Position numbers and translations under genes: made by a program. Shown in pieces: positions 13,636 to 23,585 of a DNA stretch of 38,634 bases. The stretch spans positions 1 through 38,634 of the IMG/VR virus record IMGVR_UViG_3300005294_000057; one strand, written 5' to 3'. The stretch's first letter is position 1. Each line of letters opens with the position of its first letter. This DNA comes from a virus. The notes under the pieces are model-generated. The model was given only the letters and a program-made list of their open reading frames with translations. It ran no database searches and had not been told where the DNA came from.

Positions 13636-14616
13636 TTATATAGTTTCCTTCCATATCCCAAGATATTTGACATATGGACGAGCAAGCTTCCATACCCCAG
13701 CATCGCGAACATAGGGTACAGCGATCTTCCACACCCCACCGTCCTTGATACGCACGCCGGCAATGGTCATAACGCTTGCTGATGCAGAATATGGACCCCA
13801 CCCTACTGAATTCTGAGCCCTTACCCAGAAATAATATGTCGTGCCAGGAGTCAAACCAGAGATGATCTTGGGAGAGGTTCCTGTGGAAGTCGACGTGGGT
13901 GCTGAGGAACTAGTTCCATATCCCACCTCAAAAGCAGTAATAGCAGAACCGCCATCACTATTTGGAGTCCACGATACTGTTACCGATGTAGGAGAAATAT
14001 CGGTAAGAATCGGAGTACTAGGAGCATCCGGAACTTTTAAGGTTGTGGTTTGGGCTCGCGCAGACCATGCGCTATACCCCTTAGAATTGTGCGTACGTGC
14101 CCAGAAGTAATAGAGGGTACCTGGAGTAAGGCTCGAAATGGTGGTGGATCCATCTGAACTTACTGTTGTGGTGGGCGCCGATGAATTTGTGCCATAACCG
14201 ATTTGTCGAGAATCTATAGATGCTCCACCATTAGAGCCATCGGTAAATGACACATCCACTGAGGTTGAAGTGATGTTTGCCAGGGTCGGCAAGCTGGGTG
14301 CTGCAGGAACCGTTGCACGATCGATATACACGCTATGTGTAGTAGGACCACCGAAGCCGCTAGTTCCTGTATCGAAAAGACGAAACGTTACCGTTTGAGA
14401 GGTAGTGACAGTAAAGGATCGTAGTTTTTCCCATCCAGCATTAGGCTGGTAGTTATACGTTGACGTTCCTGTACTACCATTGACCGTCCATCCATAAGGA
14501 AGGGCCGAGTTCCACGTTGTAGAATTACCTGAAGTAATCCAAAACTCGATAGTGGAACCCAGATCCCTAATCCTCATAGTACCTGAACTACCGGTAGACT
14601 TATCGTAATCAGTCAC
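13636..14616 (-). CDS. minor tail protein with two fibronectin-III domains
   Basis: 326 aa, GTG start at 14616 with AGGTG upstream. Residues 1-100 form an unassigned beta-rich domain. FN3 domains lie at about 104-193 and 196-284, each with the LTPGTxYYFWxRxxNSxG signature. The last 40 residues are three short repeats (GVWK..VPYV, GVWK.ARPYV, GIWK) common at the ends of actinophage tail proteins. It is probably displayed at the tail tip and may bind cell-surface sugars. It is the last tail gene before lysis. Confidence 0.85.
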   Translation of the reverse strand: MTDYDKSTGSSGTMRIRDLGSTIEFWITSGNSTTWNSALPYGWTVNGSTGTSTYNYQPNAGWEKLRSFTVTTSQTVTFRLFDTGTSGFGGPTTHSVYIDRATVPAAPSLPTLANITSTSVDVSFTDGSNGGASIDSRQIGYGTNSSAPTTTVSSDGSTTISSLTPGTLYYFWARTHNSKGYSAWSARAQTTTLKVPDAPSTPILTDISPTSVTVSWTPNSDGGSAITAFEVGYGTSSSAPTSTSTGTSPKIISGLTPGTTYYFWVRAQNSVGWGPYSASASVMTIAGVRIKDGGVWKIAVPYVRDAGVWKLARPYVKYLGIWKETI

Positions 14617-14624
14617 GATATCAC

Positions 14625-14867
14625 CTACGCGATAATCTTAAAGTAAATATCCCCGTCGTTACCGCCCGTGGGATCTGCTGTTCCTGAAGTAATTCCCGAA
14701 GCAGTGCGGTAAGCAGTCTTGCTGATGGGAATAAGAGCCTTCAATTGAGCAATGAAATCTCTTGTGCGGTTAATTTCTTGCGCTCCATTTTTTACCTTAC
14801 TTGTATCCGAACCGGTGCCGGGAACAAGAGGATAGCCAGCTGCGAGCGCTTCATCTCCAATAGCCAT
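14625..14867 (-). CDS. small tail-region protein, 80 aa
   Basis: ATG at 14867 with AGGAG upstream. The pattern MAIGDEALAAGYPLVPGTG and NGAQEINRTRDFIAQLK is one I recognise in small proteins of actinophage tail modules. It is soluble. Position between the Gp37-like protein and the FN3 protein, 8 nt before the latter, suggests a tail-tip or fibre role; the function is not known. Confidence 0.75.
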   Translation of the reverse strand: MAIGDEALAAGYPLVPGTGSDTSKVKNGAQEINRTRDFIAQLKALIPISKTAYRTASGITSGTADPTGGNDGDIYFKIIA

Positions 14868-14879
14868 GCGACTTCTCCT

Positions 14880-16052
14880 TTACGCTTCGTCCCAGTCCAA
14901 TTCTACATCAACTTCATCCCAATCTTCATCAGGATTCCAAGAATTCCACGATCCCGCTGTAACAAATTCATGAACGGAAAGCGTGGGATATTCTTTATCC
15001 CCTTCTTTATCGGAAATGAAGATTTGTTCCGTTACACGCATAATTGTTGCGGATCCACTCCCATTTTGACGCTCAACAAGATCACCAAGATTGAAGTCTA
15101 TACCGTAACGATAACCGCTATCCTGATCAATTTCTCCATCGAAAGCTGAGATGGGACGAGCTTTGGCTAATTCTTCCGTGCCTCGTTGAATCATCTTATC
15201 GGAAGCAACACCCGGATCTGTGTCGGTAATGTCATCCGCTTTGATAAACAAGGCTCGTCGATCAAATCCGGAAATACTAGAATCTACATCCAAAGCATAG
15301 ACAACTTCATGACCAACCGGAGAGATGACATATGCTACGTTTTTGTAGAGAGCCGTTGTGGTCAACTCACTGGTATTCTTCAAATTGTCCATATCAAGAC
15401 TGAAAACCACTGCGGGAAGCGTTGTCTGACCGGTGGTACGATCACATCCCATATAAACATCAAAGTAAATGATGGAAGTGTCTGGTCCTCTGACGATACG
15501 ATATCCCATATCATACACATTACATAAATCATTCAGAGCCTGATAAAGACTCATCATGTCTATTTCATAAGATACGGTACCGGTGGGTTCATCAATGGTA
15601 TCGTCGGGAAATAACTCACTACCTTCAACTATGGAAGGAATGATGTCGCCAGAATCTAAAATTCCCGTAACACAAATATCATGGAACAACTGTCGAGCTA
15701 TAGCCGCGGGAAGACCAGTGAGTATCCACTTAGGAGTTGCGGTGAGATCTCCTAAAGTACCTCGAGCCAATCGACTATCAAGAATATACTCAAGAGTCCT
15801 TCCTTTGACCTTGAGTATGAGTCTTTGTTCATCATCCGTGATATCCTCGATAGTCTCTACCACAGCCACACGACGTGTTTTATTGTGAGCCAACTTAGTG
15901 CCGATGGGCAAGAGATTACGATTCTCTAACGTCGAAGGAAGCATGATTTCAAAATCACCAGCAGCTCTGAATCTCTCGGTCCAAATGAAAGATTCATAAT
16001 TTTCCACAATCTGCTGTCGACGATAGAGACTATCGAGGGTATACACATCCAT
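14880..16052 (-). CDS. minor tail protein, ReqiPepy6 Gp37-like
   Basis: 390 aa. The N-terminus DVYTLDSLYRRQQIVENYES and WTERFRAAGDFEIMLP matches the siphovirus ReqiPepy6 Gp37-like family, a tail-tip protein. The rest is beta-rich, and the last 30 residues are strikingly acidic and Trp-rich (WNPDEDWDEVDVELDWDEA). Its ATG overlaps the stop of the distal tail gene (TAATG), a tight coupling typical of baseplate genes. Confidence 0.88.
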   Translation of the reverse strand: MDVYTLDSLYRRQQIVENYESFIWTERFRAAGDFEIMLPSTLENRNLLPIGTKLAHNKTRRVAVVETIEDITDDEQRLILKVKGRTLEYILDSRLARGTLGDLTATPKWILTGLPAAIARQLFHDICVTGILDSGDIIPSIVEGSELFPDDTIDEPTGTVSYEIDMMSLYQALNDLCNVYDMGYRIVRGPDTSIIYFDVYMGCDRTTGQTTLPAVVFSLDMDNLKNTSELTTTALYKNVAYVISPVGHEVVYALDVDSSISGFDRRALFIKADDITDTDPGVASDKMIQRGTEELAKARPISAFDGEIDQDSGYRYGIDFNLGDLVERQNGSGSATIMRVTEQIFISDKEGDKEYPTLSVHEFVTAGSWNSWNPDEDWDEVDVELDWDEA

Positions 16053-16873
16053 TAAACGCCTCCATATCGAGCATTATAGGTGAGTTCCCAAGGAATGGGA
16101 TCGCCTGTAGCATATACTCGGATATAGTTATTCCCCTTAGCTAAATCAAGCCAGGGCGATTCGTCCGGTTTACCATACAAAAGAGAACTCGTCGTTCCCG
16201 ATCGAACAAGAGTAATTCCTTTAGATCCTTCAACAGTATTGATGGTTAATACGTCGCCGGCTTCCAAGTCTGCAGAGAAATCCAAACTGCGAATAGCATC
16301 ATCTGGGCCTCTCATATAGATGGTGAAATCAGTCAGTGTCCGATCGACATTAAGAACAAATACAAATCCGGTTTTGACATTACCTGGATAAGAAATAAGA
16401 GTTTCAGTGCTTGTCGAAGTAGTATCTCCAGTAACTTCTTCGTCCGTAATGTCTATGAAATCGGGCTCATGACAAATAACCGAGATGTTCACTCGAGGTT
16501 CTTTGGTGAATATGTCAGGATCACATGATTCAACAATACCATCGATATCCCATATCGATCCGTCACCTAAATAAAACTTCATAAACACTTGAGATTCTGT
16601 CAAGAAATAATCATACAGTTTTTGACGCAGAGAGAACACTGTATCTATACTGTAATCCGGTTCCAAACCTACTTTGAACAAGATGTTTCTAGATTCTCGA
16701 CGACTAGACTGGAATTTAGCGCCTGGTCTTTTGGCATAAGGCGATGAAGATATAGAGGCCTTGACTGGACCTAAACCCCCAATATCTTCTACGATATAGC
16801 CATCCGTGACATCGTCTAGGGTCAGACTCAAAAGCTCGCCGATAGAGTTCCGTGTTTCCACTTTGGTAATCAT
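16052..16873 (-). CDS. distal tail protein (Dit-like)
   Basis: 273 aa. The order tape measure, this gene, Gp37-like protein is the standard siphovirus tail-tip order. The pattern SSRRESRNILFKVGLEPDYS, LRQKLYDYFLTES and IDGIVESCDPDIFTKEP fits the siphovirus tail component/Dit family. It would form the hub connecting tube and tip. The start overlaps the tape measure stop by 4 nt. Confidence 0.85.
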   Translation of the reverse strand: MITKVETRNSIGELLSLTLDDVTDGYIVEDIGGLGPVKASISSSPYAKRPGAKFQSSRRESRNILFKVGLEPDYSIDTVFSLRQKLYDYFLTESQVFMKFYLGDGSIWDIDGIVESCDPDIFTKEPRVNISVICHEPDFIDITDEEVTGDTTSTSTETLISYPGNVKTGFVFVLNVDRTLTDFTIYMRGPDDAIRSLDFSADLEAGDVLTINTVEGSKGITLVRSGTTSSLLYGKPDESPWLDLAKGNNYIRVYATGDPIPWELTYNARYGGV

Positions 16874-19800
16874 GATTTCGGCAGAGCTCCCTTCAAGACC
16901 GATAGCTGGTTGTTTGTCTGACGATAAATTTCCCCGGAGGAAAGAGCCTTAGGAGAATAGTTATACTGATTGAAATTATAACTACTGGCCGGAGGCTGAT
17001 CGCCACTATTATCTCTCCCATTTTGACTGTTCTGATGCTCCATAAAAGCATCTTCAGCATTCAACAACGTGGATTCCACAGAAAGAGGTTTAATGGCAAA
17101 GAATCCACTAATACTCTCAGCATTCTTCTTCACCTTGGTGAGATCGAGAACTGGAGTAATAGTAGGATTAAAGTCCATGTCCGCCAAAGCCATCGTATTG
17201 ATATCGAACATGGAATCCTTAAGAGAGCGAACAGCCGTTTGTCCAGCGTTTGTAGCCGAATCCGATACGAGGGTGGAGTATCGGGATATACCGGCGGCCA
17301 TTCCTTGCATGGAGAATTTACCCACTTCCATGAAAGCTTTAGAAGGTGAGTTAATCCCCAAGAAATCTTTAGCTGCTTCTAGTGCCGATTTAGCGGCGTC
17401 GACGGCAGCATTCTTGATTTCTTTGATCCCTGCTAGAATTCCCTTTGCTATACCTTTGACGATGGCTGCGGCCAACTTCCCGCCAGCCTTACCCATCTTT
17501 TCAGCATTATCATCGATAGCCTTTGTCAAACCATCAATGAATTTGATGATGAGGTTAAATCCAGATTGAATAATATCCGGAAGACCATCCGCAATACCAT
17601 CAATGAATTTAGACACAATCTGAAGAGCAACCGTAACAACCTTTTGAATATTATCACGAATGCCTTCAAGAATACCGATCAGGATTTTATACCCAGATCG
17701 AACCATGAGAGGAACTGCTGTTTCCATTTCCTTAAGAAGAAGAACCAGAAGTTTAAACAGCACCTGAATGATCTTAGGCGTCAACTCTTCAATGGCCTGA
17801 ATCATGGATAGAAGAACGGTAGTGATAGCTTGGAAGATGGCGGGACCAGCTTGAGAAATAACCTGAGCAAAGACGATAACACCTTCACCAATCTTCTGAG
17901 CAACCAGAGGAATGAGGCCAATCATCTTTATCAAGAATTTTTCCATGGTGTCTGCTGCATCTGCACCCAAAAGACTCAAAGCTTTCAAGCCTATGGAGAA
18001 AGCAAGAATACCCGCTCCGGCAGCAAGTAAGCCCACGCCGAGAAGAAGCACAGCGGCACCTAGACCAAGTAATGCTGGAACTGCCGCACCAAGTAATGCT
18101 CCAGCACCACCTAGAACGATGAAGAATCCAGCAAGAACAGCGAGAGCCTTACCTATTTGTTCCCATGACAAGTTACCTAGAGTGATGAGAATTGGAGTAA
18201 GAACAGCTAATGCGCCGGCCACAACCAACAAAGCCGCAGCGCCCCCGATACCTCCTTGGAGTATCAGCAAAGCCGCTGTAATCACTCCTAAGGCCCCCAG
18301 AAGAGCTACGGTACCTTTTGCTATGGCTTCCCATGACATATCGCCCAAACTCTTAAATGCTTTACCTATCATACCCAAAGCTAGAGCGACAATCAAGATT
18401 CCAGCTGCCGATAGAGGGGCCGTTGGTGGAACCAGAGATACTGCAGCTGCTACAATAGCCAAAGAGCCGGCAATAGCTGTAAGACCACGTCCAATTCCTT
18501 CCCAGCTCATTTTACCCATCTGCTCAAGCGAATCGGCAATGATGGCGATGGCACCAGCCATACTGATAATGCCGAGAGCAGCAAGAACTGTATCTGGAGG
18601 GAATAATTTAATAGCGGCGCCCATAAGAAGAAGGCCTGCAGAAAGACCCGTCATGGCTGTACCCAACTGTTCCCAGGTAAGCCCAGACAAATCCATGATT
18701 GCACTTGCAAGGATCTTTATTCCCGTAGCAAGAAGTAGGAGGCCCAATCCTTGACCGAGACCGCCCTTATCCGCTTCGACAAATTTAGTAAAGAGTATTA
18801 ATCCACCAAGAACAGCTCCAACACCGAGAAGACCTTTGGATAATTGCTGCCAATCCAAAGAAGCTAGGTCTTTCACTGTGCTTGCAAGCATTTTTACAGC
18901 AAGAGCGAGAACATTCAATGAAATTGCCGTGGCAAACATTTTAACATCATTGGGCATGTTCTGAACAACCGCAACCAATCCGGCAATGAGAACGGTAACT
19001 CCAAGAAGGCCGGTTGCCAATTCCTGCCAACTAAGATCAGAAAGTTCTTTCACCGAAGAGGTAAGAATACGAATGGCAATTCCAAGAACCACCATGGCGC
19101 CGACAATGGCATACATTTTACCAATGTCTTTAATATCAAGATGTTTTTCAAACAAGAATAAAGCTGTTCCCAATTGGGCAAACATGATTGTTATTGCTGC
19201 CAAAGCTCTAGTAAGACCTTCGGAATCGATCTTAGACAAAGCCATAACGGATAGAGTAAGAACACCGATAGCAAGAGCAATTTGAAGAAGAGTAGTGGCT
19301 CTCAGTGTATTTTGCAAAGAATTGAAAGCATCCGTAACTTTTCCGATGGTTTCTCGAACATCATTGATGATGCCCATAATACCACCAGCACTACCCGTGA
19401 ATAGCTTGACAAGCATGGTTACAAGAGTACCAAGAAGTGCTACCGCACCGCCACCAATAAGATGCGTTACGCTAACACCTTCGAACCCATTCTTGATGTA
19501 TGCCCCAAAATTCCCAAAGAAATTGAGAACGCTATACGTCATATCGACGATAACTTTACCGACCTTTTCGATAATGGAAAGAACACCTTTCCATCCTTTA
19601 GAGATCGCTCCAGTAACACCTTCAAGAGGTTCTAATTTTTCACCAAGTTTGTCGACACCATCAATTGCTTTATCACTACTGAACTTACCAAACAAATTAC
19701 CAATAGCTTGACCAATGAGTTGAATCAATTTCAAAGGAGCTTTAAGAACATTCTCGATATTCTCAAAGACTTTCTCGATGACATTTCCTTCTTTGATAGC

Positions 19801-21285
19801 TTCACGAAGCTTAACAAGAAAGTCACCAAGTCTTGCAGTGAAATCGAGAACTCCACCAGAACCTTTTCCAATAGCACCAACGAGATGGAGTATGGTTTTG
19901 AATACTGCTTTAACAATATCCCAACCAATGCCAAGAACGGCAAACAATCCAGCAAAAGTCCGTTTCAATTTACTCGCTGTTTCTCCTCCTATTTTGAGAC
20001 TGTTGGTAAAGTCTCGAAGAGAAGAAGTCATGGCGAATAGTTGTGCTCCAGTTTTTGCTGGGAAGATCTCTCTGAATCCATCCTTGATGGGTTTAATAAT
20101 CGCTCTCAATGCATTAAAGGCATTGGAGATGGATTGAATGAGGAATGTTCTTCCTCCAAGTTCTTTCCAATCACCAAGAACCTTATTTCGCATATCTGCG
20201 GATTCTTTAATGAATCCGCCAAGAACGTCGTTAGCACTAGTGAATAGACTACGAGCTTCTTCAAAATCGCCAAAAATGATTTCCCATGTTTGAGCCCAAC
20301 CAGACGTTGCAGACTCCTGCAGCGTGTTGATAAGGGCGGACATGGTTTTAACTTTAGTAGCTGCTTCTTGAGCCGTTTTACCCATTTGAAGAATCTGGGC
20401 AATTTGCTGCTTGTTATAACCCATATTCTTTAGCTGTTTGGCGTTGAGATCTCCAGTGAATTTACTCAGAGTCTCAGTGAGGATTTTTCCAGTAAGCCAT
20501 CCGTTTTCCAAAGTATTTCGGAAACCACCAGCATCCTTTACCATCTTATCGATGGCCACACCGTGGACACGAGCTGTTTCCATCAAAGCATCTTGGAAGA
20601 CTTTACCGCCCATGCCGGCATTGACGACTGAATTCCAGTCCATCAATGTTACTTTACCCGCAGCTATCGCCTGGGAAAGTTGATACATAGCTGTAGAAGC
20701 TTGTTGAGCATTTGAGCCCGAAACAGCCGCAAGATTAGCAATACCTTTAATGGCTGCAGTTGCGACATCAAGTTTTACACCCGCGGCGGTAAAGGTACCA
20801 ATGTTTCTTGCCATTTCAGCAAAGTTATAAATCGTCTGATCAGAATATTCATTAAGTATAGAAAGTGCTTTGGTAACATCATTCAAACCAGTCTTTTGCC
20901 ACGCTGTATTGGCAAGGATTGTCTGGATTGAATTAAGATTTGTCTCGTATTCTTCAAGACCGGTTTTCACTGGATCTACAGAAAGAGATTTAAGGAGATT
21001 CTCTCCTGTATAAATCGCTTGATTGGTAATATTTTGGAGAGCAGTAATAGCGATAATAGACATCGCTCGGAATCGATCAGCGATGGAGTCAACGGTGTTA
21101 GAAATATGACTCAGTGAAAAATTCTTAACCGCCGACGCAACATCTTGAATTCCCTTTGTGGCACCCTCAAACCTCAAACCTTTATTGAGATTATCGATAG
21201 AGCCCATAGTCTGTTTGACACCGGCTTCAAACTGCTTATTGTCAAACTTAGCTTCGACAACTTTAGTATCGATTGATGTGCTCAT
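16870..21285 (-). CDS. tape measure protein
   Basis: 1471 aa. The ATG at 21285 overlaps the previous stop (ATGA) and is preferred over one at 21306. It has a coiled-coil-rich N-terminal region (residues 1-400), a long hydrophobic central part and an Ala/Gly-rich end. The central part holds at least six degenerate repeats with the signature LSWEQIGKGL (for example LSWQELATGL, LDWQQLSKGL, LTWEQLGTAM, MSWEGIGRGL, MSWEAIAKGT, LSWEQIGKAL). Tape measures set tail length and help move DNA across the membrane. At about 0.15 nm per residue the tail would be roughly 220 nm, a rule-of-thumb figure. Confidence 0.95.
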   Translation of the reverse strand: MSTSIDTKVVEAKFDNKQFEAGVKQTMGSIDNLNKGLRFEGATKGIQDVASAVKNFSLSHISNTVDSIADRFRAMSIIAITALQNITNQAIYTGENLLKSLSVDPVKTGLEEYETNLNSIQTILANTAWQKTGLNDVTKALSILNEYSDQTIYNFAEMARNIGTFTAAGVKLDVATAAIKGIANLAAVSGSNAQQASTAMYQLSQAIAAGKVTLMDWNSVVNAGMGGKVFQDALMETARVHGVAIDKMVKDAGGFRNTLENGWLTGKILTETLSKFTGDLNAKQLKNMGYNKQQIAQILQMGKTAQEAATKVKTMSALINTLQESATSGWAQTWEIIFGDFEEARSLFTSANDVLGGFIKESADMRNKVLGDWKELGGRTFLIQSISNAFNALRAIIKPIKDGFREIFPAKTGAQLFAMTSSLRDFTNSLKIGGETASKLKRTFAGLFAVLGIGWDIVKAVFKTILHLVGAIGKGSGGVLDFTARLGDFLVKLREAIKEGNVIEKVFENIENVLKAPLKLIQLIGQAIGNLFGKFSSDKAIDGVDKLGEKLEPLEGVTGAISKGWKGVLSIIEKVGKVIVDMTYSVLNFFGNFGAYIKNGFEGVSVTHLIGGGAVALLGTLVTMLVKLFTGSAGGIMGIINDVRETIGKVTDAFNSLQNTLRATTLLQIALAIGVLTLSVMALSKIDSEGLTRALAAITIMFAQLGTALFLFEKHLDIKDIGKMYAIVGAMVVLGIAIRILTSSVKELSDLSWQELATGLLGVTVLIAGLVAVVQNMPNDVKMFATAISLNVLALAVKMLASTVKDLASLDWQQLSKGLLGVGAVLGGLILFTKFVEADKGGLGQGLGLLLLATGIKILASAIMDLSGLTWEQLGTAMTGLSAGLLLMGAAIKLFPPDTVLAALGIISMAGAIAIIADSLEQMGKMSWEGIGRGLTAIAGSLAIVAAAVSLVPPTAPLSAAGILIVALALGMIGKAFKSLGDMSWEAIAKGTVALLGALGVITAALLILQGGIGGAAALLVVAGALAVLTPILITLGNLSWEQIGKALAVLAGFFIVLGGAGALLGAAVPALLGLGAAVLLLGVGLLAAGAGILAFSIGLKALSLLGADAADTMEKFLIKMIGLIPLVAQKIGEGVIVFAQVISQAGPAIFQAITTVLLSMIQAIEELTPKIIQVLFKLLVLLLKEMETAVPLMVRSGYKILIGILEGIRDNIQKVVTVALQIVSKFIDGIADGLPDIIQSGFNLIIKFIDGLTKAIDDNAEKMGKAGGKLAAAIVKGIAKGILAGIKEIKNAAVDAAKSALEAAKDFLGINSPSKAFMEVGKFSMQGMAAGISRYSTLVSDSATNAGQTAVRSLKDSMFDINTMALADMDFNPTITPVLDLTKVKKNAESISGFFAIKPLSVESTLLNAEDAFMEHQNSQNGRDNSGDQPPASSYNFNQYNYSPKALSSGEIYRQTNNQLSVLKGALPKS

Positions 21286-21659
21286 GAGGATGTCACCGCC
21301 TTCCATATTTTGTGACTTAGATCGTCAAATATAGGGCGAATAGCAGGATTAATATAATCTCGACCTTCCACAAATCCTCCTGTGCCCGTCCCATATCCGT
21401 ATTGAAGCATAATGACTACTGGAAAACCATTTTCTGTATCTGAGTTATACCACGCTAAAGAATATACAGAACCTCTTCTTGTTGCTTTATAACTCCAAGA
21501 AGATTTTGCTTTTCCTGAATCGACTGGGGTAGCTGAAGAAAGAGCGATAACTCCTCGTTGTCCGCAAGAATTCATTATTCCTAGGATATCAACTTTTGAT
21601 GATCTTCCAAGAAATGACTCCATTTTTTTGAAGGAGCCACTACTAGTAAAGCTAATCAT
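21282..21659 (-). CDS. tail completion / HK97 gp10-like protein
   Basis: 125 aa. The pattern RGVIALSSATPVDSGKAKSSWSY followed by an aromatic, Gly-rich segment and GRDYINPAIRPIFDD is typical of gp10-like head-tail joining proteins. Such genes usually sit before the tail tube gene; here it lies directly before the tape measure and overlaps it by 4 nt, which is out of the usual place. Confidence 0.7.
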   Translation of the reverse strand: MISFTSSGSFKKMESFLGRSSKVDILGIMNSCGQRGVIALSSATPVDSGKAKSSWSYKATRRGSVYSLAWYNSDTENGFPVVIMLQYGYGTGTGGFVEGRDYINPAIRPIFDDLSHKIWKAVTSS

Positions 21660-21677
21660 GGTGACTCCTTTCTTAAA

Positions 21678-21920
21678 CTATGGAGTTACGGGAACTGTAT
21701 ACTTACCATTTTTAGATGCAGAAACAATGGAAACATTAGATAGAGTGGATAGATGAGTGAGAAATCCTTGAAAAAGGTTATCTCGTTGTGATTCTGGAAT
21801 TACGGCCCCATCCAAACGATAAGGATTAAAATCCAGATCCACACGATTACCACTAGGGTTATGATTCAGCGTTACTCGATACACGGCATAATCAGTGTGT
21901 GTTTCTTGCCCATATCCCAT
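21678..21920 (-). CDS. hypothetical tail-module protein, 80 aa
   Basis: ATG at 21920. Soluble and beta-prone, with DYAVYRVTLNHNPSGNRVDL and a DNLFQGFLTHLSTLSNVSI segment. It is packed 9 nt after the preceding gene and 18 nt before the gp10-like gene. No family is recognised; a structural or assembly role is inferred from position. Confidence 0.7.
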   Translation of the reverse strand: MGYGQETHTDYAVYRVTLNHNPSGNRVDLDFNPYRLDGAVIPESQRDNLFQGFLTHLSTLSNVSIVSASKNGKYTVPVTP

Positions 21921-21929
21921 TTCTACCCC

Positions 21930-22499
21930 TTACTTAATTGCTTGAACAACAACCATTCCATTGCTCAGTGAGAGGAGAGATTTGTTCTTAACGACAACAT
22001 CAACATGGGAAGGATCAACGATAGAACACGATTGAACTTCGATAGAACCCAAAATGCTCATATCTCCCGCAATGGAAGCCACCGCTTGATAATTAACATC
22101 ATTAAATGCGGGAATCAATGTTACCGAAACCGTAGCTGTACCACCGGCGCCAAGAGTTCCGATCTGTCCAAAACCCATGGCGTTATGTGGTTCGGAATTT
22201 ACTACAACTTTAACTTCAGTATACTCTTGTTGAAATTCCTCTTCTGTATAAGAAGAAGCAATTCCTCCACGTGGACGAAGAACAAATACTCCTCCCACAG
22301 GAGTAGACCACGATTCTGACGCATTTGGAATTTCAGGGTCTTCGGAAATATAAAGAACGGTGATAGTCAGTACACCATTTTCCTCGGTATAAGACCATTC
22401 TCCAGATTCAGGATCAGTTGCTTCCTGAAGGATTTCCGCTTCATTGGTTCCGTCATATCTGATAAAAGGTAGAACCACAAAACATTCTTCTACAGACAT
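21930..22499 (-). CDS. hypothetical fibre-associated protein, 189 aa
   Basis: ATG at 22499 with TAGGAG upstream. The N-terminal half is acidic; the C-terminal half (about 105-189) is a beta-rich domain with IGTLGAGGTATVSVTLIPAF and ending in VVVQAIK. It follows the Gp10-type fibre gene by 15 nt. Its likely role is a fibre accessory or host-recognition component, inferred from position and composition only. Confidence 0.65.
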   Translation of the reverse strand: MSVEECFVVLPFIRYDGTNEAEILQEATDPESGEWSYTEENGVLTITVLYISEDPEIPNASESWSTPVGGVFVLRPRGGIASSYTEEEFQQEYTEVKVVVNSEPHNAMGFGQIGTLGAGGTATVSVTLIPAFNDVNYQAVASIAGDMSILGSIEVQSCSIVDPSHVDVVVKNKSLLSLSNGMVVVQAIK

Positions 22500-22514
22500 T
22501 TCATCTCCTAGATA

Positions 22515-23573
22515 TCAGGCCGTTCTCTTCCATATATAAACAGATAAATATGGTGGAAGCATAGAGAATGCAGATCCAGTACCAGCAGAGGCCGAAGATC
22601 CCGTCAAAGTATGTGTATGTGCTCCAGCCGAAGTCATGGCGTTGCTATAATTTCTCTCCGAGCCAGTAATACCAGTGGAGTGGTTGATCCATTCCGTATT
22701 ACCATTCGCTCCGTCTTGATCTTCACCAAGACTGTGGACGTGAGAACCATTGCTTACTGCAGAATATGTTCCTGCTCCATGAGTGTGTGCTGGAAGTTCT
22801 GTAGTGGTTAACGTTTTTGTAGCAGCTCCACCTGTCGACCCATTGGTATATGTGCCATCGGCTCCAATAAGGAACTTCCCCTCAATAGCAACCCAGGTTC
22901 CTATACCGAAAAGTGTGGCCGGACTGGTGCTCACCGTCGACATATATATAGAACCAACAGGATATACCAAATCCATCAAAGCCAAAGCCGGCCCAGAGTG
23001 AATTTGCGTCCAAGCAGTCCATCCGCCGCCACCGCCAGAACTATGATAAGTTCTGAACCAAGATTTAGGAATCGCCGAGCCACCATCGTTGGTGTAAAAA
23101 GTCTGAACGCAGCGATCACTGTTTTGATTAACAGTAACGATGGATCCAAAACCGCTGTTCAAAGACCATCCAGAACCAGAACCAACATATGCAATGGAGA
23201 TTCCTGTGGGGTATGAAGAATATGACGCACTTTCCGCAGGAGCTGTGATGGATTGTACTTTGGATCCAGGTAGGGCTTCAAGAGTATCAAGTCGTGTATC
23301 TAAGCCATTAATTGTGGCGGCAAGACCGCCGGGGGTTACAGCTCTTGTGGTATCGGTTAAAGCCGCTGTTTCTGACGAAGTAGCAAGTTCAACAATACCT
23401 TTGACGGTATCGCTTGCGTCTGGAACGGTCCCGAGAACCGGGCCAGCATTAACAGTACCGCCATCATGTCTCGTAAGGATCAAATCCCCAGATCCATTAA
23501 TAACACCACTGACAATGGTACCGTCTTCTATTTCTTGCATTCTTTCGGCAGTATAACCAGTAACTGTAGCCAC
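22515..23573 (-). CDS. tail fibre with T4 Gp10/collar-like C-terminal domain
   Basis: 352 aa. The N-terminal part contains GTVPDASDTVKGIVELATSSE, a repeat found in phage tail fibres. Residues about 205-352 carry YPVGSIYMS, GTWVAIEGKFLIG, ELPAHTHGAG, paired His-X-His sites (HVH, HTH) and the ending SMLPPYLSVYIWKRTA, matching the metal-binding C-terminal domain of T4 Gp10/Gp12-type proteins. It is a good candidate for receptor binding or a baseplate fibre. The gene follows the tail tube paralogues, an uncommon place for a fibre. Confidence 0.82.
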   Translation of the reverse strand: MATVTGYTAERMQEIEDGTIVSGVINGSGDLILTRHDGGTVNAGPVLGTVPDASDTVKGIVELATSSETAALTDTTRAVTPGGLAATINGLDTRLDTLEALPGSKVQSITAPAESASYSSYPTGISIAYVGSGSGWSLNSGFGSIVTVNQNSDRCVQTFYTNDGGSAIPKSWFRTYHSSGGGGGWTAWTQIHSGPALALMDLVYPVGSIYMSTVSTSPATLFGIGTWVAIEGKFLIGADGTYTNGSTGGAATKTLTTTELPAHTHGAGTYSAVSNGSHVHSLGEDQDGANGNTEWINHSTGITGSERNYSNAMTSAGAHTHTLTGSSASAGTGSAFSMLPPYLSVYIWKRTA

Positions 23574-23585
23574 GATACTTCCTTT

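Noticed and set aside
13593-13763. Longer N-terminus for the holin partner
   Set aside because: The extension overlaps the FN3 gene and has no ribosome binding site, while GGAGG precedes the ATG at 13592.
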